Of a stretch of DNA of 7,670 nt, positions 1 through 6,248 are shown piece by piece. Under the pieces are notes generated by a model. That model made no database searches and had not been told where the DNA came from. It was given only the letters and a program-made list of their open reading frames with translations. The position numbers and the translations under genes are program-made. Origin of the DNA: Pseudomonadota bacterium (lineage in GTDB: Bacteria; Desulfobacterota; Anaeroferrophillalia; Anaeroferrophillales; Tharpellaceae); assembly GCA_015486445.1 (NCBI GenBank), contig WFRT01000006.1, positions 1 to 7,670 of the forward strand. The letters are read 5' to 3'. Position 1 is the first letter of the stretch, and each line of letters starts with the position of its first letter.

Positions 1-657
1 ATCTATGTCGCCCTGGCCAAGCGCCGGGTTTTCGGCCGGGTCGGTATCGACATGGTGGCCGGCCCCAGCGAGATCATGGTGGTGGCGGATGCCAGCGCAA
101 AGCCGGCCTATGTCGCCGCCGACCTGCTTTCCCAGGCTGAACACGATGAGTTGGCGGTGGTGGTTCTGGCCACCCCCTCCGCCGCCCTGGCGCAGGCGGT
201 GGAAGCGGAACTCTGCCGGCAGCTGGCCGGTCTCCGGCGCCGGGAGATCGCCGCGCGCGCCCTGGCCGACCAGGGCGCCCTGATCGTGACCGCCGACCTT
301 GACGAGGCCTTGCGGCTGGCCAACCGCTTCGCCGCCGAACACCTGGAACTGGCCGTGGCTGATCCCCTCCTCGCCTTGAGTGCGATTCGCAACGCCGGGG
401 CGGTGTTTCTCGGTCACGCAACCCCCGAAGCCCTGGGCGACTATCTGGCCGGTCCCAACCACGTGCTGCCGACGGCCGGCACGGCCCGCTTTTCGTCACC
501 GCTCAGTGTCGATGATTTTGTCAAAAAGTCGAGTGTCCTTTCTTTCAGCCGGGCGGCCCTTGAGCGTTACGGCCGGCCCGTGACGGCCCTGGCCGCGATG
601 GAGGGGCTCGAAGCCCACGGCCGGGCCGTCAGCCTGCGCCTCGAGGACAAGGGGTAG
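1..657 (+). CDS. hisD: Histidinol dehydrogenase, C-terminal half (5' end outside the window)
   Basis: HisD performs the last two steps of histidine synthesis, oxidising L-histidinol to L-histidine with two NAD+ in a zinc-dependent reaction in the cytoplasm. The frame is open from base 1 and gives 218 residues; the start and N-terminal half lie upstream of the window. Visible family landmarks include IDMVAGPSE (about residues 16-24), the zinc-ligand segment LLSQAEH (Gln45, His48), the catalytic Glu-His pair in AAEHLEL (113-114), GDYLAGPNHVLPT with a zinc-ligand Asp (147) and conserved His (154), and a C-terminal His (206) in LEAHGRAVSLR matching the last zinc ligand. All known catalytic and metal positions in this half are intact, so the enzyme should be active. 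The stop is 4 bases before rapZ, suggesting co-transcription. The ATG at 52 is internal, not a start. Identification is from recalled family motifs. Confidence 0.96.
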   Translation: MYVALAKRRVFGRVGIDMVAGPSEIMVVADASAKPAYVAADLLSQAEHDELAVVVLATPSAALAQAVEAELCRQLAGLRRREIAARALADQGALIVTADLDEALRLANRFAAEHLELAVADPLLALSAIRNAGAVFLGHATPEALGDYLAGPNHVLPTAGTARFSSPLSVDDFVKKSSVLSFSRAALERYGRPVTALAAMEGLEAHGRAVSLRLEDKG

Positions 658-661
658 AAAA

Positions 662-1552
662 ATGGGAGAGCGGCACGGCGAAAACGGCAGACCGACCACG
701 GTGGTGATCATTACCGGCCTTTCCGGGGCCGGCAAGTCCAGCGCCCTTGACGTTCTCGAGGACATCGGCTATTTCTGCATCGACAATCTGCCGGTTGCCT
801 TTCTGCCGAAATTTCTCGAACTTTCCCGGAACTTTTCACCGACCATCAAAGGCATAGCCCTGGTCATGGACCTGCGTGAAGAACATTTCCTGAAGACTTT
901 TCCGGGGCTTTACCACAAGATCAAACGCTCAGACATCGCCCTCGAACTGGTGTTTCTCGAAGCCGACGATCAGACCCTGATCCGGCGTTTCAGCGAGACC
1001 CGGCGCAAGCACCCGGTGGCTGTCAAGGGGTCGGTGGCCAAGGCCGTGGCCCGGGAGCGGGAACTGCTGCGGGAAATCCGTTCCCTGGCCAGTGTCAGGC
1101 TCGATACCAGCCATTTTACGATTCACCAGTTCAAAGAGTATATCCGCAAGATCGCCACCCCGGGGGAGGCGGCCGCGAAGCTCAACATCTCCCTGCTTTC
1201 CTTCGGTTTCCGCAACGGCGTGCCGCTCGAGGCCGACATCGTCATGGACGTCCGTTTTCTGCCCAACCCCTATTTTATCGAGGAGCTCAAGGCCTTTTCC
1301 GGGCTCGATGACAAGGTTCGGGATTACGTTGTCGAGCATCCGGTGAGCCGGCGTTTTCTCAAGCAGTTTCTCGATCTGCTGCGGACCCTGATCCCGGAAT
1401 ACCGGCGCGAGGGCAAAAGTTACCTGACCCTGGCGATCGGCTGCACCGGCGGTCGTCACCGGTCGGTAGCGATCGTCAATCACCTGGGCCGGGAGCTGGA
1501 AAAGGATGGTTACGAGATCTCCCTGGTGCACCGGGACTTAAAGGCTGAATGA
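662..1552 (+). CDS. rapZ: RapZ family nucleotide-binding protein (RNase adapter, YvcJ/YhbJ family)
   Basis: A 296-residue protein, close to the usual 280-300 for the family. The N-terminal P-loop domain carries a Walker A motif GLSGAGKS (residues 19-26), followed by the conserved IGYFCIDNLP (35-44). Further landmarks are LDTS (147-150), FGFRNGVP (181-188), DVRFLPNP (196-203) and the C-terminal signature GCTGGRHRS (260-268). In Escherichia coli RapZ binds the small RNA GlmZ and directs its cleavage by RNase E, controlling glucosamine-6-phosphate synthase; in Bacillus YvcJ hydrolyses nucleotides. The RNA-decay role in this organism is therefore inference. The ATG at 662 has a purine-rich AAGGGG about 8 bases upstream, inside the end of hisD. 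In many bacteria rapZ sits beside hprK or PTS genes; here PTS EIIA follows after a 134-base gap and hisD precedes. The family call is firm, the physiological role is not. Confidence 0.95.
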   Translation: MGERHGENGRPTTVVIITGLSGAGKSSALDVLEDIGYFCIDNLPVAFLPKFLELSRNFSPTIKGIALVMDLREEHFLKTFPGLYHKIKRSDIALELVFLEADDQTLIRRFSETRRKHPVAVKGSVAKAVARERELLREIRSLASVRLDTSHFTIHQFKEYIRKIATPGEAAAKLNISLLSFGFRNGVPLEADIVMDVRFLPNPYFIEELKAFSGLDDKVRDYVVEHPVSRRFLKQFLDLLRTLIPEYRREGKSYLTLAIGCTGGRHRSVAIVNHLGRELEKDGYEISLVHRDLKAE

Positions 1553-1686
1553 CGACCTGGGGGGGCCGCTGCCGCTCCCCCGACAATCTTGAACCGGAGT
1601 GACAACCTCCCTTTTGCAACGGGAACAACCATGGGCGGGCGGAAATCATGATTTTACCGAGCCCCCCACAACTGGAAACCAATTAA

Positions 1687-2094
1687 ATGATTGCCGTTAT
1701 TGTCGTAACCCATCATACCCTGGCGGAACATCTGATCGCCACGGCCGAATTTATTGTCGGCCCCAATCCCGACCTGGTCGGGATCAGCATTTCCCAGAAG
1801 GATGATGTTGAAGCGGTGCGGAAAAAACTTTCCGAGATGATTGCCCGGTTCCGCCGGGAAGGCAAACAGGTCCTGATCCTGACCGACATGTTTGGCGGCA
1901 CCCCTTCCAATGTCAGCCTGGCCCTTTATGAGCCCGGCCAGGTCGAGATTGTTTCCGGGGTCAATCTGCCGATCCTGCTGAAACTGTCCGCATGTCTTAA
2001 GGACGGGAACAAGGAGTTGCGCGAACTGGCTGCGGAAATGAGCGAATACGGGCGCAAGAATATTTTTACCGCGGCTGAGTTTCTGGAACTATGA
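1687..2094 (+). CDS. PTS mannose-family EIIA component
   Basis: A 135-residue free-standing EIIA domain of the mannose/fructose/sorbose PTS family, which takes phosphate from HPr and passes it to EIIB in the cytoplasm. The N-terminus MIAVIVVTHHTLAEHL places the phosphorylatable histidine at His9, aligned with the THG histidine of E. coli ManX; His10 is an additional neighbouring histidine. TDMFGGTPSN (66-75) and GVNLPI (91-96) are the other family hallmarks. The ATG at 1687 has a modest GGAAA at 1674-1678 as ribosome binding site, and starting here gives the exact family N-terminus. The stop overlaps the EIIB start in ATGA, so translation is probably coupled. In E. coli IIA and IIB are fused in ManX; here they are separate genes. 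Solitary EIIA proteins of this family can be regulatory, but here all transport partners are encoded next door. Confidence 0.94.
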   Translation: MIAVIVVTHHTLAEHLIATAEFIVGPNPDLVGISISQKDDVEAVRKKLSEMIARFRREGKQVLILTDMFGGTPSNVSLALYEPGQVEIVSGVNLPILLKLSACLKDGNKELRELAAEMSEYGRKNIFTAAEFLEL

Positions 2095-2585
2095 GCACGG
2101 TCCTGCATCGGGTTGACGATCGTTTGATCCACGGCCAGATCGTGGCCGCCTGGGTTCCCTATACCCGGGCGACGCGGATCGTGATCGCGGACAACGAACT
2201 GCCGAACAACCCGCTGCAGGCCAAGATTGTCCGGATGGCGGCCCCGCCCAAGCTGCGGGTCGAGATCCTGAACGTGCGCCAGGCCGTGGTTTTCATGGCC
2301 CAGCAGCGTTCCGGGCCGGGCCTGCTGACGATCATGCTGTTTGCCGGCCTGGGACCGGTGGTCGAGGCCCTGGATGCCGGGCTCTGCCTGACCGAACTCA
2401 ACCTGGGCAATATCCATAATGCCCCCGGCAAGCTCCAGCTGACTGAATCCATCTCCCTGAACCGGGAGGAGATCGAATGCCTGAAGCGTTTGCGCAAAGA
2501 CGAAGTCAAGGTTTACATCCAGCCCGTGCCGACGGTTCCGGCAATCGATATCTTCGCGCTGCTGGAGAAGAAGAATTGGTGGTAA
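2091..2585 (+). CDS. PTS mannose-family EIIB component
   Basis: A 164-residue EIIB protein of the mannose/fructose/sorbose family, which accepts phosphate from EIIA on a histidine and transfers it to the incoming sugar bound by EIIC/EIID. The signature RVDDRLIHGQI at residues 7-17 contains the phosphorylation-site His14. It is followed by a typical core with VIADNE (31-36), and the length is normal for the family (about 155-165). The start overlaps the EIIA stop by four bases (ATGA at 2091-2094), which supports both the start and coupled translation. The gene ends at 2585, four bases before EIIC. No truncation or missing active-site residue is seen. The transported sugar cannot be predicted from the sequence. 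Confidence 0.95.
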   Translation: MSTVLHRVDDRLIHGQIVAAWVPYTRATRIVIADNELPNNPLQAKIVRMAAPPKLRVEILNVRQAVVFMAQQRSGPGLLTIMLFAGLGPVVEALDAGLCLTELNLGNIHNAPGKLQLTESISLNREEIECLKRLRKDEVKVYIQPVPTVPAIDIFALLEKKNWW

Positions 2586-2589
2586 GGGA

Positions 2590-3303
2590 ATGATTTCCGG
2601 GGTCAGTTTAAGCCATCTGCTGGTGACCATCCTGTTCGTGGTGCTGGGCGGCGGAGTTCTAGCCCTGGACCGGACCGCGGTTTTTCAGGGGCTGTTTTCC
2701 CGGCCCCTGGTGGCGGCTGCGTTAAGCGGCTTTCTGGCCGGCGACTGGAAAATCGGGCTGCTGGCCGGTGCCGTCCTGGAACTCTACTGTATTCACGAAA
2801 TCCCGGTCGGCACCAACATCCCGACCGATGACACCCTGCTGGCCCTGGCGGCCGGCGGAATTGCCGCGTTGACCCGGAACCTGCCGGTGGCCGACGGGCT
2901 TGACAGCCGGAGCCTGGTCCTGCTGGCCATCATCGTGGTGTTGCCCTGGTCGGAGTTTACCCGGCGGCTGGACAGCTGGGCCCGGAACTGGAACCGGGAT
3001 TTGATCGACGAGGCGGAAACCGCCCTGTTGGCCGGCCGCTGTTTTTCCGCGGTCAGCTTTCATCTCAAGGGCGTGCTGCATTTTTATCTCACCGCAGTCG
3101 CGGGCTTGAGCCTGATGGTACTTTTTTCCCTGGTCGGCAACCTTTTGCTGGTAAGCCTGTTTCCGCTCTGGTTCGAACCCTATGCCGGCCAACTGCTGCT
3201 GCTTTTCCCGCTGGCCGGGATTGCCGGGTTGCTGGCTGATATGAATAAAAAACGTCTTTTTGTGGTTTTTGCCGGGGCCTCGCTCTGGCTTTTCCTGGTC
3301 TGA
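2590..3303 (+). CDS. PTS mannose-family EIIC membrane component (ManY-like)
   Basis: A 237-residue, very hydrophobic integral membrane protein that with EIID would form the sugar channel. Hydrophobic stretches lie at about residues 8-26, 38-66, 82-95, 108-120, 160-191, 200-216 and 222-237. The segment SRPLVAAALSGFLAGDWKIGLLAGAVLELY (37-66) matches the conserved ManY region around RPLV, GD and a glutamate within a helix, and VGTNIPTDDTLLALAAGG (73-90) matches the following re-entrant region. At 237 residues it is shorter than E. coli ManY (about 266). The ATG at 2590 follows the EIIB stop by four bases. AAGGGA lies too close to the ATG to be a good ribosome binding site, so coupling to EIIB is likely. 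Family assignment rests on these motifs, the topology and the IIA-IIB-IIC-IID gene order. Confidence 0.88.
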   Translation: MISGVSLSHLLVTILFVVLGGGVLALDRTAVFQGLFSRPLVAAALSGFLAGDWKIGLLAGAVLELYCIHEIPVGTNIPTDDTLLALAAGGIAALTRNLPVADGLDSRSLVLLAIIVVLPWSEFTRRLDSWARNWNRDLIDEAETALLAGRCFSAVSFHLKGVLHFYLTAVAGLSLMVLFSLVGNLLLVSLFPLWFEPYAGQLLLLFPLAGIAGLLADMNKKRLFVVFAGASLWLFLV

Positions 3304-3308
3304 GTGCC

Positions 3309-4046
3309 ATGCGCCTGAAACTTGAACAGCGAATATTTTTGCGCAGCCTGCTCTGGCAGGGGTCCTGGAATTTTGCCCGTTTCCAGAGCCTCGGCCTGGC
3401 CTACGCCATCTATCCCCTGCTCGAGAAGCTTTACGGCCGGGACCGGGGGAAGCTGGCCGGCCGTCTGCGGCGCTATTTGACCTGTTTCAATACCAACCCC
3501 TATATGGCGGCGGCGATTCTTGGTTTCCTGGTGCACATGGAGAGTCGGGGCGAGGAGCTGGGGGACCACGGCCTGGTTCTCTCCGGCAACTTGGCCGGAC
3601 TCTATGGCGCGGTGGGCGACAATTTTTTCTGGAGCGGGCTGAAACCCATGGTTTCGGCCCTGGCGGCCATGATCTTTTTCTGGCGGCCGGGTCTGGTGGC
3701 CCCGCTTTTCATGCTGGCCGCCTACAACCTGGTCCAGCTTGGGCTGCGCTACAAGATTTACCTCTACGGTCTTCACCGGGGGCTGGGGGTGGTGGAAATG
3801 ATAGATGGCTGGCAGTTGGCCCGGCTCAAGGACTGGATGGACATGGTGACGGCCGCGGCCCTGGCGGTAACGATTTTTTTGATGGTCAATTTTCTCGAAC
3901 TGGCGGTTTCACCGGACGGTTACCGCTACACTTTTGTCGGCCTTCTGGGCCTGGTCGCACTGCTGGTCTGGTATCGGAAGGACCGGGCCAGTCGTCTCTG
4001 CAGCTGTTCGGCGGGCCGCTTCGAGCTGCGATCTGGAAGACAATAA
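3309..4046 (+). CDS. PTS mannose-family EIID membrane component (ManZ-like)
   Basis: A 245-residue EIID protein, partner of EIIC in the membrane. Family landmarks are LLWQGSWNFARFQSLGLAYA (14-33; compare ASWNYERMQGLGF in ManZ), CFNTNPYMAAAILGFLVHME (59-78; compare FFNTQPFVAAPILG), and GLYGAVGDNFFWSGLKP (97-113; compare GPLAGVGDPIFWGTVRP). Hydrophobic segments follow at about 114-145, 179-199 and 206-221, ending in a basic tail with two cysteines (231 and 233). ManZ is about 280 residues; the shortening is in the loop before the GD-FW motif and in the C-terminal membrane region. The start at 3309 is five bases after the EIIC stop, with only a weak ribosome binding site, suggesting coupling. 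The frame is intact, so I read it as a compact version rather than a pseudogene. Confidence 0.91.
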   Translation: MRLKLEQRIFLRSLLWQGSWNFARFQSLGLAYAIYPLLEKLYGRDRGKLAGRLRRYLTCFNTNPYMAAAILGFLVHMESRGEELGDHGLVLSGNLAGLYGAVGDNFFWSGLKPMVSALAAMIFFWRPGLVAPLFMLAAYNLVQLGLRYKIYLYGLHRGLGVVEMIDGWQLARLKDWMDMVTAAALAVTIFLMVNFLELAVSPDGYRYTFVGLLGLVALLVWYRKDRASRLCSCSAGRFELRSGRQ

Positions 4047-4054
4047 ATAAAAAA

Positions 4055-4078
4055 TCAGGCGCTTGCACTTGCCCCTGA
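4055..4078 (+). other. Short hairpin between EIID and ptsH
   Basis: TCAGG (4055-4059) pairs with CCTGA (4074-4078) around a 14-base loop, in the 44-base gap between EIID and ptsH. The right arm touches the GAAGAGAG stretch that would serve as the HPr ribosome binding site. It might modulate ptsH translation or mark an mRNA processing point, but a 5-bp stem can easily arise by chance. It has no T-run, so it is not a terminator. Confidence 0.2.
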
Positions 4079-4090
4079 AGAGAGTGTAAA

Positions 4091-4363
4091 ATGCTCCGTA
4101 AAGAGTTTACCATCGTTAACAAGCTTGGCCTCCACGCCCGGGCGGCCGCCGTCCTGGTGCAGCTGGCCGGGGAGTTCAAATCAGAGATCAGGATAAGCCG
4201 GGGAGATTTAACGATCAACTGCAAAAGTATCATGGGGGTTCTGATGCTGGCCGCGGCCCAGAACAATGTCATTACGGTTGAAACCGAAGGTGAGGATGAA
4301 GCCGAGGCGATGGCGGCCCTGGGCCGTTTGATCAAAGACGGGTTTGGAGAACTGGATGACTAA
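4091..4363 (+). CDS. ptsH: Phosphocarrier protein HPr
   Basis: A 90-residue HPr, the normal length, which shuttles phosphate from Enzyme I to EIIA proteins in the cytoplasm. The active-site segment NKLGLHARAAA (10-20) carries the phosphorylatable His15 followed by Arg17. The second signature CKSIMGVLMLAA (44-55) carries Ser46, the site used by HPr kinase/phosphorylase for regulatory phosphorylation. Keeping Ser46 within the CKSIMG context suggests that this HPr is also a kinase target, although no hprK is in the window. The start at 4091 lies about six bases after a GAAGAGAG purine stretch. The end overlaps the ptsI start by eight bases, showing tight coupling with Enzyme I. Placement directly after the EII genes makes it the dedicated HPr for this cluster. 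Confidence 0.97.
   Translation: MLRKEFTIVNKLGLHARAAAVLVQLAGEFKSEIRISRGDLTINCKSIMGVLMLAAAQNNVITVETEGEDEAEAMAALGRLIKDGFGELDD
4346..4350 (+). promoter_or_regulatory. Ribosome binding site that decides the ptsI start
   Basis: GGAGA lies within the end of ptsH, five bases upstream of the ATG at 4356. It favours that ATG over the in-frame TTG at 4344, which would add only four residues (MENW) and would have this site inside its own coding sequence. Confidence 0.6.
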
Positions 4364-6176
4364 AACAGCTGACCACAACAACCCCGGCCGGGGCCGGGAA
4401 AGAGGTTGTGTTTTTACCGGCATCGGGGCCTCTCCCGGAATTGCCATCGGCCGGGCTTTCCTGCTTGACCGCGGCAAGCTCAAGCCGCGCCAGGAGAAGC
4501 TTTCCAGCGACCAGGTTGAAGCCGAGATCAGGCGTTTCCATGAGGCCGTGCAAGGGGCCCGGCGGGAACTCGAGGAGATCAAGGAAAAGACCCTGAAAAG
4601 GAGTGACCGGGAAGGCGTGGGGCAGAAGCACGACTATCTTTTCGATGTTCATCTCCTGATGCTTGGCGACAAGATGCTGATTGACGATACGGTTACCCTG
4701 ATCAAGGAGAAAAAGATCAACGCGGAGTGGGCCCTGAGCCTGAACAGCGAAAAAATCATCAATTTTTTCAAACAGATGCAGGATTCCTACCTGCGTGAGC
4801 GCCAGAGCGATGTCGCCCATGTCAGTGAACGCATTCTGCGCCACCTGACCAAAAGTGAATACGACAGCATCGACAAGATCAGCCGGGGAGTCATTATCGT
4901 GGCCCATGACCTGTCGCCGGCCGACACGCTGCAGCTCAACCCGGAGAAGGTCAAGGCCTTCGTCACCGATCTCGGGGGGCGGACCTCGCATACCGCAATC
5001 GTCGCCCGCTCGCTCGAAATTCCGGCCGTGGTCGGAACCGAGCAGGCGACCGAGAAGATCAACGGCGGTGACCACCTCGTGGTTGACGGCATCGAGGGCC
5101 GCATCCTGGTCAACCCGAGCCCTGAGCAGCTCTCTTCCTATCTCGAAAAACAGCAGCAGTACAACAGCTTCCAGGAACAGCTGATTCTGAACCGGGACCT
5201 GCCGGCCGAGACTACCGATGGCTTCAGGATTTCCCTGGCCGGCAATATCGAGACCCCGGAAGAGACCGAATCGATACTTTCCCACGGGGCGGTCGATATC
5301 GGTCTCTACCGGACCGAGTTTCTGTTTCTCAACCGCAGGAATCCGCCCAGCGAGGAGGAACATTTCCAGACCTACCGCAAAGTGGTTGAATCCCTGCCGC
5401 CGGAGAGCCGGACCACGATCCGGACCTTTGACCTCGGTTCCGACAAGATCTCGGACTTGGATCATTTTCACGAGGACAGCATCAATCCGGCTCTGGGATT
5501 GCGCGGCATTCGCCTCTGTCTCAATCGCCGTGATATTTTCGTCACCCAGCTGCGGGGGATCCTGCGGGCCAGTCACTACGGCCGGCTGAAAATCCTGATG
5601 CCGATGATTTCCGGCCTCGCGGAGCTGCGCCAGGCCCTTGAAGTTATTGACGAGACCAAGGCTGACCTGGCCCGGGAGGGAATCCCCTTTGACCGGGAAA
5701 TCAAGGTGGGGGTGATGATCGAGGTTCCCTCGGCCGCTGTGGTTTCGGACCAGCTGGCTCGGAATATCGACTTTTTCAGTATTGGCACCAACGACCTGAT
5801 TCAGTATACCCTGGCCCTCGATCGCAGCAACGAGCACGTTTCCTATCTTTACGAGCCCCTGCACCCGGCTATCCTGCGCCTGTTGAAAAAGGTAATCGAC
5901 AATGCCCGTGCAGCCAATGTCCCGGTTACCATTTGCGGCGAGATGGCGGGTGAGCCGCTCTATACCCTGGTCTTGCTCGGTCTCGGTCTCGACAAGCTCA
6001 GCATGAACGCGATCTCGATTCCCCATATCAAGCAGATCATTCGCCAGAGTACCTTTGTCGAGGCCCGGCAGATGCTGGAAGAGTGCCTCAAAATGGAAAC
6101 CGCGGTGGAGATTGAAGCTTTTATCGCCCGTGAGATGGGCCGCCGCTTTCCCGAAACCTTTTTGATGAAGATCTAG
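4356..6176 (+). CDS. ptsI: PTS Enzyme I (phosphoenolpyruvate-protein phosphotransferase)
   Basis: Enzyme I autophosphorylates from phosphoenolpyruvate and passes the phosphate to HPr, starting the PTS relay. From the ATG at 4356 the protein has 606 residues against about 575 in E. coli; the extra length is a polar N-terminal tail of about 16 residues before the conserved GIGASPGIAIG and a short C-terminal extension. Residues about 55-150 form the HPr-binding helical domain. GGRTSHTAIVARS carries the phosphorylated His212. The PEP-binding barrel shows GLYRTEFLF (about 316-324), NPALGLRGIR (377-386), GVMIEVPSA, GTNDLIQYTLALDR (477-490) and ICGEMAG with the catalytic Cys527. All key residues are present. 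One small oddity is LGSDK in place of the common LGGDK or IGGDK near residue 360. A longer version could begin at TTG 4344, but the ribosome binding site favours the ATG. Confidence 0.97.
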   Translation: MTKTADHNNPGRGRERGCVFTGIGASPGIAIGRAFLLDRGKLKPRQEKLSSDQVEAEIRRFHEAVQGARRELEEIKEKTLKRSDREGVGQKHDYLFDVHLLMLGDKMLIDDTVTLIKEKKINAEWALSLNSEKIINFFKQMQDSYLRERQSDVAHVSERILRHLTKSEYDSIDKISRGVIIVAHDLSPADTLQLNPEKVKAFVTDLGGRTSHTAIVARSLEIPAVVGTEQATEKINGGDHLVVDGIEGRILVNPSPEQLSSYLEKQQQYNSFQEQLILNRDLPAETTDGFRISLAGNIETPEETESILSHGAVDIGLYRTEFLFLNRRNPPSEEEHFQTYRKVVESLPPESRTTIRTFDLGSDKISDLDHFHEDSINPALGLRGIRLCLNRRDIFVTQLRGILRASHYGRLKILMPMISGLAELRQALEVIDETKADLAREGIPFDREIKVGVMIEVPSAAVVSDQLARNIDFFSIGTNDLIQYTLALDRSNEHVSYLYEPLHPAILRLLKKVIDNARAANVPVTICGEMAGEPLYTLVLLGLGLDKLSMNAISIPHIKQIIRQSTFVEARQMLEECLKMETAVEIEAFIAREMGRRFPETFLMKI

Positions 6177-6201
6177 CCCGGCCGCACCGGATGTGGCCGG
6201 G
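6177..6201 (+). other. Strong hairpin immediately after ptsI
   Basis: CCCGGCCGCA (6177-6186) pairs with TGTGGCCGGG (6192-6201) over ten base pairs, one of them a G-U wobble, closing a 5-base loop CCGGA. The left arm begins at the base after the ptsI stop codon. There is no T-run downstream (the next bases are ACTCAATCAATG), so it is not a classic intrinsic terminator. It could protect the 3' end of the PTS message, attenuate read-through into metK, or act with Rho. The pairing is directly seen; the function is inferred. Confidence 0.6.
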
Positions 6202-6236
6202 ACTCAATCAATGCTGCCAACCGTGTGAGATCTTTT

Positions 6237-6242
6237 AAGGAG
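6237..6242 (+). promoter_or_regulatory. Ribosome binding site that decides the metK start
   Basis: AAGGAG lies six bases upstream of the ATG at 6249, a near-ideal site. It rules against the in-frame GTG at 6225, which would add eight residues (MRSFKEYR) absent from the family and would place this site inside the gene. Confidence 0.85.
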
Positions 6243-6248
6243 TACAGA

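Noticed and set aside
1558..1575. Possible sigma-54 promoter (TGG, ten bases, GC) before EIIA
   Set aside because: The spacing fits but the match consists mostly of a G-run, and the -12 element reads CTGCC rather than TTGCA. The better TTGCA at 1614-1618 has no GG at the right distance.
1559..1581. G-run and C-run hairpin after rapZ as a terminator
   Set aside because: Only about five G-C pairs with an 11-base or larger loop and no T-run downstream.
1926..2630. Antisense open frame of 234 codons opposite EIIA/EIIB
   Set aside because: It is opposite two well-supported genes, has low-complexity Gln/Arg-rich composition and no family motif.
4332..6026. Long antisense open frame of 564 codons opposite ptsI
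   Set aside because: It lies wholly opposite a firmly identified Enzyme I gene, its translation has no recognisable domain, and its openness follows from the codon bias of GC-rich coding DNA.
6177..6248. SAM-responsive riboswitch upstream of metK
   Set aside because: The 72-base gap is mostly a simple hairpin plus the ribosome binding site. I see no conserved SAM-I, SAM-II or SAM/SAH core, and the gap is too short for SAM-I.
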